Part shown: piece after piece, positions 42,770 to 50,635 of the stretch
Numbering within the stretch: position 1 is the stretch's first letter
Layout: every line of letters starts with the position of its first letter
DNA from: Halococcus salsus
Lineage (GTDB): Archaea; Halobacteriota; Halobacteria; Halobacteriales; Halococcaceae
NCBI RefSeq assembly: GCF_009900715.1
Contig: NZ_JAAAJC010000005.1
Coordinates: forward strand, 62,001 to 126,000
Direction: 5' to 3'
DNA: 64,000 nucleotides
The notes under the pieces: model-generated
The model's database searches: none
The model's input: only the letters and a program-made list of their open reading frames with translations
Told to the model about the DNA's origin: nothing
Program-made: the position numbers and the translations under genes

Positions 42770-42982
42770 GTGAGTACCACGACAGGCGGACGGCGTGTGA
42801 GCGGTAAAGCGGGCTACGAGTACAAGGTCGTCAAAGCGCCGACCAGCTTCTGGTGGTTTCGCATCGAGCGCGACGAGACCGAACGGCTGTTGAACGAGCT
42901 CGCGGCGGACGGGTGGGAGCTCGACGAGGCCGTCGTCAACTGGTGGGGCGGTGCCGAACTGTTCCTGCGCCGGTCGCGTTGA
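42770..42982 (+). CDS. DUF4177-type small protein, copy 1
   Basis: The 70-residue product has the signature YEYKVVKAPTSFWWF and LLNELAADGWELDEAVVNWWGG (about residues 45-66) typical of DUF4177, a small alpha/beta protein of unknown role, often found as regulator-like or membrane-adjacent product. Start is GTG at 42770, or the in-frame GTG at 42797 (SGKAGYEYKVV), which is the family's usual position. It lies between the two PAPS-reductase-like paralogues. Confidence 0.7.
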   Translation: MSTTTGGRRVSGKAGYEYKVVKAPTSFWWFRIERDETERLLNELAADGWELDEAVVNWWGGAELFLRRSR

Positions 42983-43094
42983 AGACGGTCCGTCGGTCCT
43001 TCGTTCGTTCCTCCGATTCGACTTCGCTGCTCAGCTATCCGCCGTGACCGAAGTGGGGTAATTCCCGAGGATGAACGCCGTGGCTCTCCCCTAC

Positions 43095-43280
43095 TTACGA
43101 CATCCGTTCTTCTCGTTCCGTCTCTTCGTTCTCGAGGAGTTCTTTTATCTCCTTGACGTCGTTCGATATCTGGAAGACCTTCACGATGGCGGCGATGACG
43201 ACGATGACGATCGCTATTTGAATCAGTAGCCACACCAATCCGAGAATCCCGAATATTTGGAGTTGCAACAGAGTAGACAT
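43095..43280 (-). CDS. Small single-pass membrane protein with coiled-coil tail
   Basis: The 61-residue product has one hydrophobic stretch (about residues 9-36: GILGLVWLLIQIAIVIVVI) and a charged, heptad-like tail (NDVKEIKELLENEETEREER). The shape recalls small membrane anchors or holin-like and phage-shock-type proteins. A TATA box lies at 43311-43325 on the minus strand. It lies between DUF4177 and the second PAPS-reductase-like gene. Function unknown. Confidence 0.65.
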   Translation of the reverse strand: MSTLLQLQIFGILGLVWLLIQIAIVIVVIAAIVKVFQISNDVKEIKELLENEETEREERMS

Positions 43281-43310
43281 GAGCATGCAGAACACGACCA
43301 TCGGGATAGG

Positions 43311-43325
43311 AATATACTTTGGGCG
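43311..43325 (-). promoter_or_regulatory. TATA element for the 61-residue gene
   Basis: On the minus strand CGCCCAAAGTATATT lies 31-45 bases before the ATG at 43280. Confidence 0.5.
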
Positions 43326-43421
43326 ACTCGGGCACTTCTTTTATATCACGTAGTGCGGCATACGAAAGAGCTGGATACACATCCGGAGCTACCGCGGTTG
43401 AAAGGGTGAGCTACCCGAACT

Positions 43422-44393
43422 TCACATGTAACCGAGGTCGCGCAGGCGCTCCATCAGGTCCTCCTTGTCTTGGGCGCGGCCGGCGCGTTCGGTCGTGTTG
43501 TCGAGATCCTGGAGCCAGGCGGGCGTGGACTCGGTCTTGTCGGTCGAGACCTCGCTGCCCAGCGAGCGGAAGCCCTCGAAGTACTTCGGGCTGACAGGGA
43601 TGTCCTCGTGGGTCAGGCCGTTCGGCAGGTCGTCGTAGTCCTGGGGCACGTAGCCCTCGTCGGGGTACTCCTCGACGGTCTCGGGCACGACGAAGTGCCA
43701 GAAGGTCTCCCAGACGTCGGCCTCGTCGAACTGCAGGATCGGCTGGATGCGGTCGTGGGGCGGGTAGATCTCGGGGTCGTGGCGCGGGCTGAAGAAGGTC
43801 TCGTCGGCGCGGGCCTCCTGTTCGTCCCAGCGGATGCCCGAGAGGATGCCGTCGATGTCGTACTCCTCGAGGGCGTCGTTGAGCGCCACGGTCTTGAGGA
43901 GGTGGTTGCCCACGTAGGTGTCGAGCAGGAACGGGAAGGTGTCCTCCTCGTACTCGAGGATGTCGCGGATGTGGTGCTGGTTGTGCTCGGAGAGCTCCGA
44001 GACCGGGATGTCGTCACCGGGTTCGATGTCGTTCTCCTCGACGTAGCGGCCGGCGTCGTCGTTGCGGGCGTAGACGACTTCGAGGTCCCACTCGTCGGCC
44101 CAGTGCTCGACGAAGTCGAACAGCTCGTCGAAGTGCTGGTAGTGGTCGATGAAGATCACGGGCGGGACGTCGAGGTCGAAGCGGTCGGCGACCTCCTTCA
44201 CGAAGTAGAGGGTGAGCGTCGAGTCCTTCCCGCCGGTCCACATCACGGAGGGGTTATCGTACTGTTCGAGACCGCGTCGGGTGACCTCGATCGCCTTCTC
44301 GATCTTGTCCTCTATCGTCGGGTAGTCCTCGGGGTCTTCACCTTCGCCGTCGGTGTAATCCACGTCGAGGTAGTCGGGGAACTCGGTTGCCAT
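43422..44393 (-). CDS. PAPS-reductase-like protein, paralogue 2
   Basis: The 323-residue protein has the PP-loop TGGKDST at 53-59, the same position as in the paralogue at 41673-42626. It has SGIRWDEQEARADETFFSPRHDPEIYPPHDRIQPILQFDEADVWETFW (about 187-235) and ends DKEDLMERLRDLGYM, as does its relative. Between them the two differ mainly in the middle (about residues 85-165). Retention of all catalytic-loop residues in both suggests two active enzymes. Start is ATG 44393, with a TATA-like ATTATATC at 44404-44412. Confidence 0.82.
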   Translation of the reverse strand: MATEFPDYLDVDYTDGEGEDPEDYPTIEDKIEKAIEVTRRGLEQYDNPSVMWTGGKDSTLTLYFVKEVADRFDLDVPPVIFIDHYQHFDELFDFVEHWADEWDLEVVYARNDDAGRYVEENDIEPGDDIPVSELSEHNQHHIRDILEYEEDTFPFLLDTYVGNHLLKTVALNDALEEYDIDGILSGIRWDEQEARADETFFSPRHDPEIYPPHDRIQPILQFDEADVWETFWHFVVPETVEEYPDEGYVPQDYDDLPNGLTHEDIPVSPKYFEGFRSLGSEVSTDKTESTPAWLQDLDNTTERAGRAQDKEDLMERLRDLGYM

Positions 44394-44553
44394 AGCGTAA
44401 TGAGATATAATTACGTCCATGAAAGGCGTTGCGGCTTCGCTTTCGAGTGTGACGTGATACCGCACACGATGGTCCCTCACAACGACCGACGGGAATGGTC
44501 GCCCACTGAGTATGTCGAGCAAAATCGGGCCGCTCGGTCACCGAGTTGCCCTC

Positions 44554-44742
44554 TCAGCGTCGCGTGGCGCGGTACTCGCCGTGCTGGACGCCGACGAACA
44601 GGGTGACAATGCCGAAGACCAGCAGGCCGCCGAGCACCATCCCGACCGTCGAGGCGGTCATCGGGCTCATGAACGTGCCGATGGCGATGATCGCGAACAA
44701 CACCACGAATATCCCGGCCGTCTTCGGGAGGTCGAACTCCAT
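44554..44742 (-). CDS. Small two-helix membrane protein
   Basis: The 62-residue product starts MEFDLPKTAGIFVVLFAII and has two hydrophobic segments (about residues 9-28 and 31-53) ending in GEYRATRR. I recall a haloarchaeal family with this start (DUF7333), not verified. It is between the second PAPS-reductase-like gene and the aldo-keto reductase, all on the minus strand. No function known. Confidence 0.6.
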   Translation of the reverse strand: MEFDLPKTAGIFVVLFAIIAIGTFMSPMTASTVGMVLGGLLVFGIVTLFVGVQHGEYRATRR

Positions 44743-44799
44743 GCCGGGTCTACGGGCGCAGCGAGAATACGTTTTCGTTACTCGGCAATCGGCGGAGCC

Positions 44800-45630
44800 C
44801 TACCAGGGGGAGTCGTCGGGGTCGACCTGGCGCTCGACGGTGTCGATCCCGTCGATGGTCTCGACGTCCTCGTCGTCGAGGTCGAGGTGCAGGGACTCCC
44901 AGTTGTCGCGGATGTGCTCCTCGCTCGTGGCCTTCGGGATCACGGTGACGCCCTTCTCGCGGAGCCACGCGAGACTGACCTGGGCCTCGCTCGCGTCGTG
45001 TTTCTCGGCGACCTCGCTTATCTCGTCGACGTCGAAGACCTTCCCGCGCGCGAGCGGGGAGTACGCGACGAGTTCGATGTCGTGTTCGTCGCAGTACTCC
45101 CGAAGTTCCTCTTGGGGGAGGAGGGGGTTCATCTCGACCTGGTTCGCGAAGATCGGTTCGTCGAGGATCTCCCGTGCCTCGTCGAGGTGCTCGGGCTCGA
45201 AGTTCGAGACGCCGATGTGGTCGATGAGGCCCTCGTCGACGAGTTCCTCGAAGGCCGGGAGGGTCTCTTCGGGTTCGTACGTGTTCTGCGGCCAGTGGAT
45301 GTAGAGCAGGTCGACCGAATCGACGCCAAGTTTGTCGAGGCTCTCGTGGGTCGAGTCGATGACGTCGTCGTGCGCGAGGTTCTCGGTCCAGACCTTCGTG
45401 GCGAGGAAGAACTCCTCGCGGTCGAGGTCGGCCTGTTCGATGCCGTCGCCGACGCTGTCCTCGTTGCCGTAGGCCTGGGCGGTGTCGATATGGCGATAGC
45501 CCATGTCGAGGGCGGTTCGGACGCTCTCGGCACACGCCTCGGGGTCCTCGTTCTCCCAGGTGCCGAGCCCGAAGGTCGGCATCCCGCTGGCTCGCTCGAC
45601 GCTCTCCGACGTGAGTTCCTCTTGAGACAT
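44800..45630 (-). CDS. Aldo/keto reductase
   Basis: The 276-residue NADPH-dependent reductase has MGYRHIDTAQAYGNEDSVGDG with Asp49 and Tyr54, the catalytic Lys in FFLATKVW (near 77), and HWP at about 111 for the tetrad. The C-terminal SPLARGKV and VIPKATSEEHIRDN motifs bind NADPH. It reduces an aldehyde or ketone; the natural substrate is unknown. The start at 45630 is preferred; an upstream frame is antisense to repeats. Confidence 0.9.
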   Translation of the reverse strand: MSQEELTSESVERASGMPTFGLGTWENEDPEACAESVRTALDMGYRHIDTAQAYGNEDSVGDGIEQADLDREEFFLATKVWTENLAHDDVIDSTHESLDKLGVDSVDLLYIHWPQNTYEPEETLPAFEELVDEGLIDHIGVSNFEPEHLDEAREILDEPIFANQVEMNPLLPQEELREYCDEHDIELVAYSPLARGKVFDVDEISEVAEKHDASEAQVSLAWLREKGVTVIPKATSEEHIRDNWESLHLDLDDEDVETIDGIDTVERQVDPDDSPW

Positions 45631-45907
45631 ACACGCAGGACAACGGGCGACAGTTGAAAAGCGGTTGTGAAACCGGCGAATGGAACTGGTTCGTGTGCGT
45701 GTCATGCCCTCTCTCGCACGATCTCGGGCGGTGGAGGGTCGCCACGATCGAGCGGACGGTGACGGAGCGGTGGGTTCGGTGCGGCCGCCGTGCGGTTGCG
45801 GTGCAGGCCTGGTGGATGAAGGGCGAACGAGCGGTGCGAGGCACGAGCAACGCGAGCGCCTCGATGCGAACGGCGAACGGGGCGTGGCCGACCACTGGGA
45901 GGTGGTT

Positions 45908-46007
45908 CGAAAATCTCCGATTTTCGTCACTGAGCGGAGCGAAGCTCCGCGAGGTCCAAAAGAGTCGGAGACTCTTTTGACGATCACGAGAGAGCTTTGC
46001 TCTCTCG
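45908..46007 (+). repeat. Array of four perfect hairpins with three-base loops
   Basis: CGAAAATC-TCC-GATTTTCG (45908-45926), GCGGAGC-GAA-GCTCCGC (45934-45950), CAAAAGAGTC-GGA-GACTCTTTTG (45957-45979) and CGAGAGAGC-TTT-GCTCTCTCG (45987-46007). Stems are 7-10 perfect pairs and follow one another at 7-8-base spacing. A fifth, CGGAAGAGC-GAA-GCTCTTCCG (46207-46227), lies in the inserted module. Confidence 0.8.
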
Positions 46008-46167
46008 AACGACCACGAGGCGAACGGCGACCGCAGGAAGCCGTGAGCGAAGTGAGCCGTGAGCGGAGCGACTGAGGGCTTCGGCGGAGGCGGTACTGAG
46101 CGGTCGCGGAGAAGTCAGCGTTTGCACCGCGAACGAGCGGAGCGAGTGAGCGGGCCGACGACTGACC

Positions 46168-46229
46168 GCAGTTCTCGTGAGCGACCAGAGGGAGCGAACG
46201 AGAGCACGGAAGAGCGAAGCTCTTCCGGT
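46168..46229 (+). repeat. About 60-base hairpin module inserted in copy D
   Basis: Copy F (53837-54090, reversed) runs straight from the GACTGACC block to the GGGAAGGAGG block. Copy D has about 60 extra bases between them, with the hairpin CGGAAGAGC-GAA-GCTCTTCCG at 46207-46227. The same sequence (reversed, slightly changed) is found inside family II copy C (33931-34010). It looks like a small mobile or recombining module. Confidence 0.7.
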
Positions 46230-46312
46230 GGGAAGGAGGAAGCTTTTGATCCACATTTTGCCAGCGAGCCGAAGGCGAGCGCAGCAAAAGGTGGGGCGTA
46301 AACGGTGGGGGC

Positions 46313-46696
46313 CTAGTGTTCGACCAGTTCCACGAGCACCCCACCCGTCGACTTCGGGTGGAGAAACGCCACCTCGTGGCCCCACGCGCCGGGTCGCGGG
46401 TCGGTGTCGATCGGCTCGACGCCGTGGTCGACGACCCGGTCGAGCGTCGCCCGGATATCGTCGGTGGCGAGCGCGAGATGGTGGATGCCCGGTCCATTGG
46501 AGTCGAGATAGCGCGCGATGGTGCCGTCGTCTTCGGGTTCGAGGAGTTCGAAATAGCCGTTTCCGCAGTCGAGAAAGACGACGGTCATCCCATCGACGGT
46601 CTCCTCGTGGACGACCGGGGTGTCGAAGAGGATCGAGAAGCGGTCGGCGAGGCCGCTGGCGTCGTCGGTCGCGATGCCGGCGTGGTCGAAGTTCAC
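46313..46696 (-). CDS. mce: Methylmalonyl-CoA epimerase
   Basis: The 127-residue glyoxalase-fold protein interconverts (R)- and (S)-methylmalonyl-CoA. Metal ligands are His5 (MNFDHAGIA), Glu51 (FELLEPE) and His74 ([11 protein letters not shown]), with the final Glu in LVELVEH. Start is GTG 46696, overlapping the mutase stop in GTGA, so the pair is coupled. Length is normal. Confidence 0.92.
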   Translation of the reverse strand: MNFDHAGIATDDASGLADRFSILFDTPVVHEETVDGMTVVFLDCGNGYFELLEPEDDGTIARYLDSNGPGIHHLALATDDIRATLDRVVDHGVEPIDTDPRPGAWGHEVAFLHPKSTGGVLVELVEH

Positions 46697-48375
46697 AGCG
46701 CAGCCCCGCCCTGGTGTTCGCCGAAGACGTCACGCATCGCGTCGCAGATCTCGCCGGTGGTGGCCTCGGCCTTCACCGCGTCGACGAGGTACGGCATCAG
46801 GTTCGCATCGCCCGCGGCGGCGTCGTGAACCGCCGCGAGGGCCTCCTCGACCGCGTCGTCGTCGCGCTCGTCACGGACGGTTTGGAGCCGCTCGCGCTGG
46901 CGCTCTTGGTCTTCTTCGGTGACCTCCTCGATGTCCACTTCGGGCTCCTCGTCGACCTGGTACTCGTTGACGCCGACGATGGTTCGCTCGCCCTCGTCGA
47001 TCTCGCGCTGGCGCTCGAAGGCCACGTCCTGGACCTGGCGCTGAACCCACTGGTCCTCGATCGCCCGGAGCATCCCGCCCTTCTCATCCACTGTATCGAG
47101 GATCTCGAAGGCCTCTTCCTCCAACTCGTCGGTCAGGCTCTCGACGTAGTAGCTCCCCGCGAGCGGGTCGACGGTGTCGGCGGCTCCCGACTCGTGGGCG
47201 AGGATCTGCTGGGTCCGGAGGGCCGTGCGAACGGATTTCTCCGTGGGAAGCGCGAGCGCCTCGTCCTTCCCGTTGGTGTGGAGGCTCTGTGTCCCCCCCA
47301 GAACTGCGGCGAGCGCCTGGTAGGCCACCCTGACGACGTTGTTGTCGATCTGCTGGGCGGTCAGGGCGGAGCCCGCGGTCTGGGTGTGGAACTTGAGCTT
47401 CTTCGAGTCGGGGTCGTCGGTCCCGAACCGCTCATCCATGATCTTGGCCCACATCCGGCGGGCGGCCCGGAACTTCGCGACCTCCTCGAAGACGTTGTTG
47501 TACGACGCGAAGAAGAAGGAGAGCTGGGGCGCGAACTCCTCGACCGCGAGGCCCGCGTCGAGCGCGGCCTCGACGTACTGGATGCCGTCGCCGAGCGTGA
47601 AGGCGATCTCCTGGGCCGCCGACGAGCCCGCCTCGCGGATGTGATAGCCCGAGATCGAGATGGTGTTGAAGTTCGGGACCTCCTCGGCGCAGAACTCGAA
47701 GATGTCGGTTATAATTCGCATCGAGGGCTCGGGCGGGTAGATGTAGGTGTTGCGCGCGACGTACTCCTTCAGCACGTCATTCTGGATGGTCCCCCGGAGC
47801 TCCTCGCGCGGGACGCCCTGCTCGTCGCCGACGGCGATGTACATCGCGAGCAGGACCGAGGCGGGCGCGTTGATGGTCATGCTCGTCGATACCTCGGAAA
47901 GCGAGATGCCCTCGAAGACGGTCTCCATGTCGTGGATCGAGTCGATCGCCACCCCGCTCTTCCCGACCTCGCCGGCAGCCATCTCGTTGTCCGAATCGTA
48001 GCCCATCTGCGTCGGCAGGTCGAACGCCATCGACAACCCCGTCTGGCCCTCGTCGATGAGATACTGATAGCGCTCGTTGGTCTCCTCCGCCGTGCCCATC
48101 CCGGCGTACTGGCGCATGGTCCAGAGCCGCCCGCGGTACATCGTCGGGTAGACCCCGCGCGTGAACGGCTCCTCACCCGGAAATCCGAACGCCTCGTCGT
48201 ATTCGTGGTCAGCGAGGTCGTCGGGGGTGTAGAGCCGGTCGACGGTGTGGCCGTCGGTGTCGGTGGTGAACTCGTCCTTTCGCTCGCCGAAACGGTCGAG
48301 CACCGGGTCGAGGGTCTCGTCCTCCCAGTCGTCTTTCGCCGACCGGATCGCGGCGAGGTCGTCGGGGTCGAACAT
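46693..48375 (-). CDS. Methylmalonyl-CoA mutase, large (catalytic) subunit
   Basis: The 560-residue product corresponds to the substrate-binding TIM-barrel part of coenzyme-B12-dependent mutase, [45 protein letters not shown] (about residues 80-125) being typical. The B12-binding (DxHxxG) C-terminal domain is absent, so a separate small subunit is needed; it is not in this window. With the epimerase it links propionyl-CoA to succinyl-CoA. ATG 48375 is used; an upstream TTG at 48381 is not needed. Confidence 0.92.
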   Translation of the reverse strand: MFDPDDLAAIRSAKDDWEDETLDPVLDRFGERKDEFTTDTDGHTVDRLYTPDDLADHEYDEAFGFPGEEPFTRGVYPTMYRGRLWTMRQYAGMGTAEETNERYQYLIDEGQTGLSMAFDLPTQMGYDSDNEMAAGEVGKSGVAIDSIHDMETVFEGISLSEVSTSMTINAPASVLLAMYIAVGDEQGVPREELRGTIQNDVLKEYVARNTYIYPPEPSMRIITDIFEFCAEEVPNFNTISISGYHIREAGSSAAQEIAFTLGDGIQYVEAALDAGLAVEEFAPQLSFFFASYNNVFEEVAKFRAARRMWAKIMDERFGTDDPDSKKLKFHTQTAGSALTAQQIDNNVVRVAYQALAAVLGGTQSLHTNGKDEALALPTEKSVRTALRTQQILAHESGAADTVDPLAGSYYVESLTDELEEEAFEILDTVDEKGGMLRAIEDQWVQRQVQDVAFERQREIDEGERTIVGVNEYQVDEEPEVDIEEVTEEDQERQRERLQTVRDERDDDAVEEALAAVHDAAAGDANLMPYLVDAVKAEATTGEICDAMRDVFGEHQGGAAL

Positions 48376-48422
48376 GGCCAACCTCGGGCCGACGCGACCT
48401 TAACGGTTGTTCGCCGACCCTC

Positions 48423-48995
48423 TCATCCGGTGTCGTACTTGTAGGTCGTGCTCTCGGTCTCGATCCCGAAGTCCTCCGGCGCCTCCTCGACCTCGCCCTC
48501 CTCGCGTGCGGGGGCGGCGTGTTTGAACCGCTCGCGGAGGCGCTCGGGCAGCGAGAACGACTCGACGGCCAGGCGGAGCGCCACCGCGTCCGGCATGGTC
48601 TCGCGTTTGGCCTCGAAGCGGCTCCCGAGCACGTCGGGGAGATCGGTTGGATCGACGCGTTCGAACCCGAACTGGTCGAGGTAGTCGGGCTGGTCGGTGA
48701 AGGCGTAGACCGTCTCGAAGCCCTCGTCGCCCGCGCGGTCGAGCAGCCGCTCGACGACGTGGGCTCCGACACCCTGGCCGCGCCACCCGTCGAGGACGCC
48801 GATACCGGTGAGCTCGCAGGCGGGGTCGTCGGCGCGGTGGACCCGGATCCGGCCGAAGCCCGCCTTCTCGTCGGACTCCTCGTCGATCGCGACGACGTAA
48901 TCGCGCGACCGGAACGCGGCGTCGTCGAGGCCCATCGCCTCGATCCGGTCCAGAAGCCAGACTTCCTCGCGGTTTCTCGCGTTCCGGACGTACAT
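48423..48995 (-). CDS. GNAT-family N-acetyltransferase
   Basis: The 190-residue protein has the GNAT core: ELTGIGVLDGWRGQGVGAHVVERLLDRAGDEGFETVYAFTDQPDYLDQFGFERVD (about residues 60-115), with the acetyl-CoA loop RGQGVG. The C-terminal 65 residues (LPDVLGSRFEAKRETMPDAV and on) are an extension found in some haloarchaeal relatives. Substrate unknown. It lies upstream of the mutase on the same strand with a 47-base gap. Confidence 0.85.
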   Translation of the reverse strand: MYVRNARNREEVWLLDRIEAMGLDDAAFRSRDYVVAIDEESDEKAGFGRIRVHRADDPACELTGIGVLDGWRGQGVGAHVVERLLDRAGDEGFETVYAFTDQPDYLDQFGFERVDPTDLPDVLGSRFEAKRETMPDAVALRLAVESFSLPERLRERFKHAAPAREEGEVEEAPEDFGIETESTTYKYDTG

Positions 48996-49097
48996 ACCAT
49001 CCGTTGGACCGCCGGCGACTAAAAGCGTTTTCGGCAGTGCTCCGGGGCTCGTTTCCGGTGCGGAAGGTGAGTAGGGAGTGGTTCGCGGCTGCGGCGC

Positions 49098-50525
49098 TCA
49101 GTACGGGATCAGGATGAGCGCCGCGGCGAGGAACGGTATCAGGAGCAACATTACCGTCGCGGCGTAGCCGAAGACGTCGCGGGCGCGCATCCCGGTGATC
49201 CCCAGGAGCGGGAGCGCCCAGAACGGCTGGAAGAGGTTGGTGTGGGCGTCGCCGACCGCGTAGGCCACGACCGCCTGTCCGGGCGGCACCCCGAGCTGGT
49301 CGGCGGCTCCCAAGACCGTCTCGCCGATGACGGTCCACTCGCCGCCGCCGGAGGGCACGAAGAAGTTGATGATCCCGGCCGTGATCCACGCCACCGCGGG
49401 GAAGGTCGCGGGCGTCGAAATCGAGACCAGCGTCTCCGCGAGCGTCGTTGAGAGCCCGGAACTGTTCATCATCCCGATGATCCCGGCGTAGAAGGGGAAC
49501 TGGAGGATGATGCCGCTGGTCGCCAGCACCGCCTCGCCGAACTCGTCCTCGTAGGCCTCCGGGCTGGTGAACAGCGCGAGACCGATGAACAGGAAGAGGA
49601 AGTTCATCACGTTGAGGTTGAGCGCGGCCAGCCCGTCGGTCGCGAAGGTCCAGACCGCGACCGCGACACCGGTGAGTGCGATAACCCCGCCGATGACCCG
49701 GCTGTTGTTGATCCGGTCGCTGGGGGTGGGGTCGGCGGGGTCGTCACCCGTCGTGGTCGTACCGCCGTCGGTGGCGGCCGTTCCGGTGTCGCTGCCGGTG
49801 GAGCGGAGCTTGCTCGGCGAGACGAACGCCGTGATGCCCGCGCTCTCCTCGCGGGTCGGCGCGAGCAGGTAGAGCACGACCGCGGTGTAGACGATGCCGA
49901 GCACCGTGAGCGCGAGCGAGTAGCCGCTGAAGACCGTCTGGGAGGTGGAGATGAGGCCGTCGACGATGCCCTGCTCGACGAAGACGTTGCCCGGGGTGTT
50001 CATCAACAGCGGCGCGGAGCCCGCGAGCCCCCAGTGCCAGGTCAGACCCATCCCCATGTAGCCCGCGACACAGAGCAGCGGGTAGTGGACCGAGAGCCCG
50101 CGTTCGTGGGCCTGGCGCCCCATCTCGCGGGCGAGCACCGCGCCGACGATGAGGCCGAGCCCCCACTGGATCCAGGCGACGACCATCGCGATCACCCCGA
50201 CCAGCACCACCGCCTGCCTGCCGTCGTTCGGGATCCGCGTGAGGCGCTCGATCCCCCGCCGAACGAGCGGGTGGTAGGCCACGACGTAGCCCGTCGCGAG
50301 GATGAGCACCATCTGCATCCCGAAGGTCAACAGGGTCCAGAAGCCGTCGTACCAGTAGCCCACCATCGCCGCCGGTCCCGCGCCCTCGACGAGGATTCCG
50401 GCGACGAAGACCACGTAACTCAGGAGGATGGCGAACAGGAACGGGCTCGGCATCCACCGCTCGACCACGTCCGCGATCGCCGACCCGAGCCGCTGTACCA
50501 CCGTGCCGCGTTCTCTGGTTGCCAT
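49098..50525 (-). CDS. Short-chain fatty-acid transporter (AtoE family)
   Basis: The 475-residue protein has about twelve hydrophobic segments and the AtoE/TIGR00366 pattern: ADVVERWMPSPFLFAILLSYVVF near the N-terminus and FFVPSGGGEWTVIGETVLGAADQLGVPPGQAVVAYAVGDAHTNLFQPFWALPLLGI near the C-terminus. A Gly/Asp-rich cytoplasmic loop (about 232-270) is less conserved. It imports acetate-, propionate- or butyrate-like acids. It is divergent from the acyl-CoA synthetase gene and near methylmalonyl-CoA genes, consistent with short-chain acid use. Confidence 0.88.
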   Translation of the reverse strand: MATRERGTVVQRLGSAIADVVERWMPSPFLFAILLSYVVFVAGILVEGAGPAAMVGYWYDGFWTLLTFGMQMVLILATGYVVAYHPLVRRGIERLTRIPNDGRQAVVLVGVIAMVVAWIQWGLGLIVGAVLAREMGRQAHERGLSVHYPLLCVAGYMGMGLTWHWGLAGSAPLLMNTPGNVFVEQGIVDGLISTSQTVFSGYSLALTVLGIVYTAVVLYLLAPTREESAGITAFVSPSKLRSTGSDTGTAATDGGTTTTGDDPADPTPSDRINNSRVIGGVIALTGVAVAVWTFATDGLAALNLNVMNFLFLFIGLALFTSPEAYEDEFGEAVLATSGIILQFPFYAGIIGMMNSSGLSTTLAETLVSISTPATFPAVAWITAGIINFFVPSGGGEWTVIGETVLGAADQLGVPPGQAVVAYAVGDAHTNLFQPFWALPLLGITGMRARDVFGYAATVMLLLIPFLAAALILIPY

Positions 50526-50635
50526 GGAACGATCGTCCGAGTGGAGGACGGCGAATAAAACTACCGACGGGTTGTCGCCGGTTTGTGGGGCGGGCGCAAA
50601 GGTTCTTGTGAGCGCCGGCTCGATAGTCGGGAACG

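Larger units (their letters stand above)
45779..46290 (+). repeat. Dispersed intergenic repeat, family I, copy D
   Basis: Starts with the 20-base block GTGCGGCCGCCGTGCGGTTG shared with copy A, includes GAGGGCTTCGGCGGAGGCGG (46074-46093), GTGAGCGGGCCGACGACTGA (46146-46165) and the striking AGCTTTTGATCCACATTTTG (46241-46260), which recurs reversed in copy F. Copy D is the longest of the family. Confidence 0.75.
45631..46312. other. Gap of 682 bases with repeat family I copy D
   Basis: The longest gap in the window. No protein gene is supported. It is filled from about 45779 by repeat copy D, with several perfect hairpins and a 60-base insertion; see separate entries. Confidence 0.6.

Noticed and set aside
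45957-45979. Rho-independent terminator (CAAAAGAGTC hairpin)
   Set aside because: There is no run of T after the stem, haloarchaea do not use this signal in the bacterial way, and it is one of a row of similar hairpins.
45650-46312. Protein genes in the 682-base gap
   Set aside because: Open frames there are built of the repeat; they differ between copies, are Arg/Glu- or Ser-rich and have no start context.
46177-48444. Plus-strand open frame of 755 codons opposite the methylmalonyl-CoA mutase
   Set aside because: It is antisense to a clearly conserved gene. In DNA this GC-rich, antisense frames stay open by chance; its product is Arg/Val-rich and has no motif.
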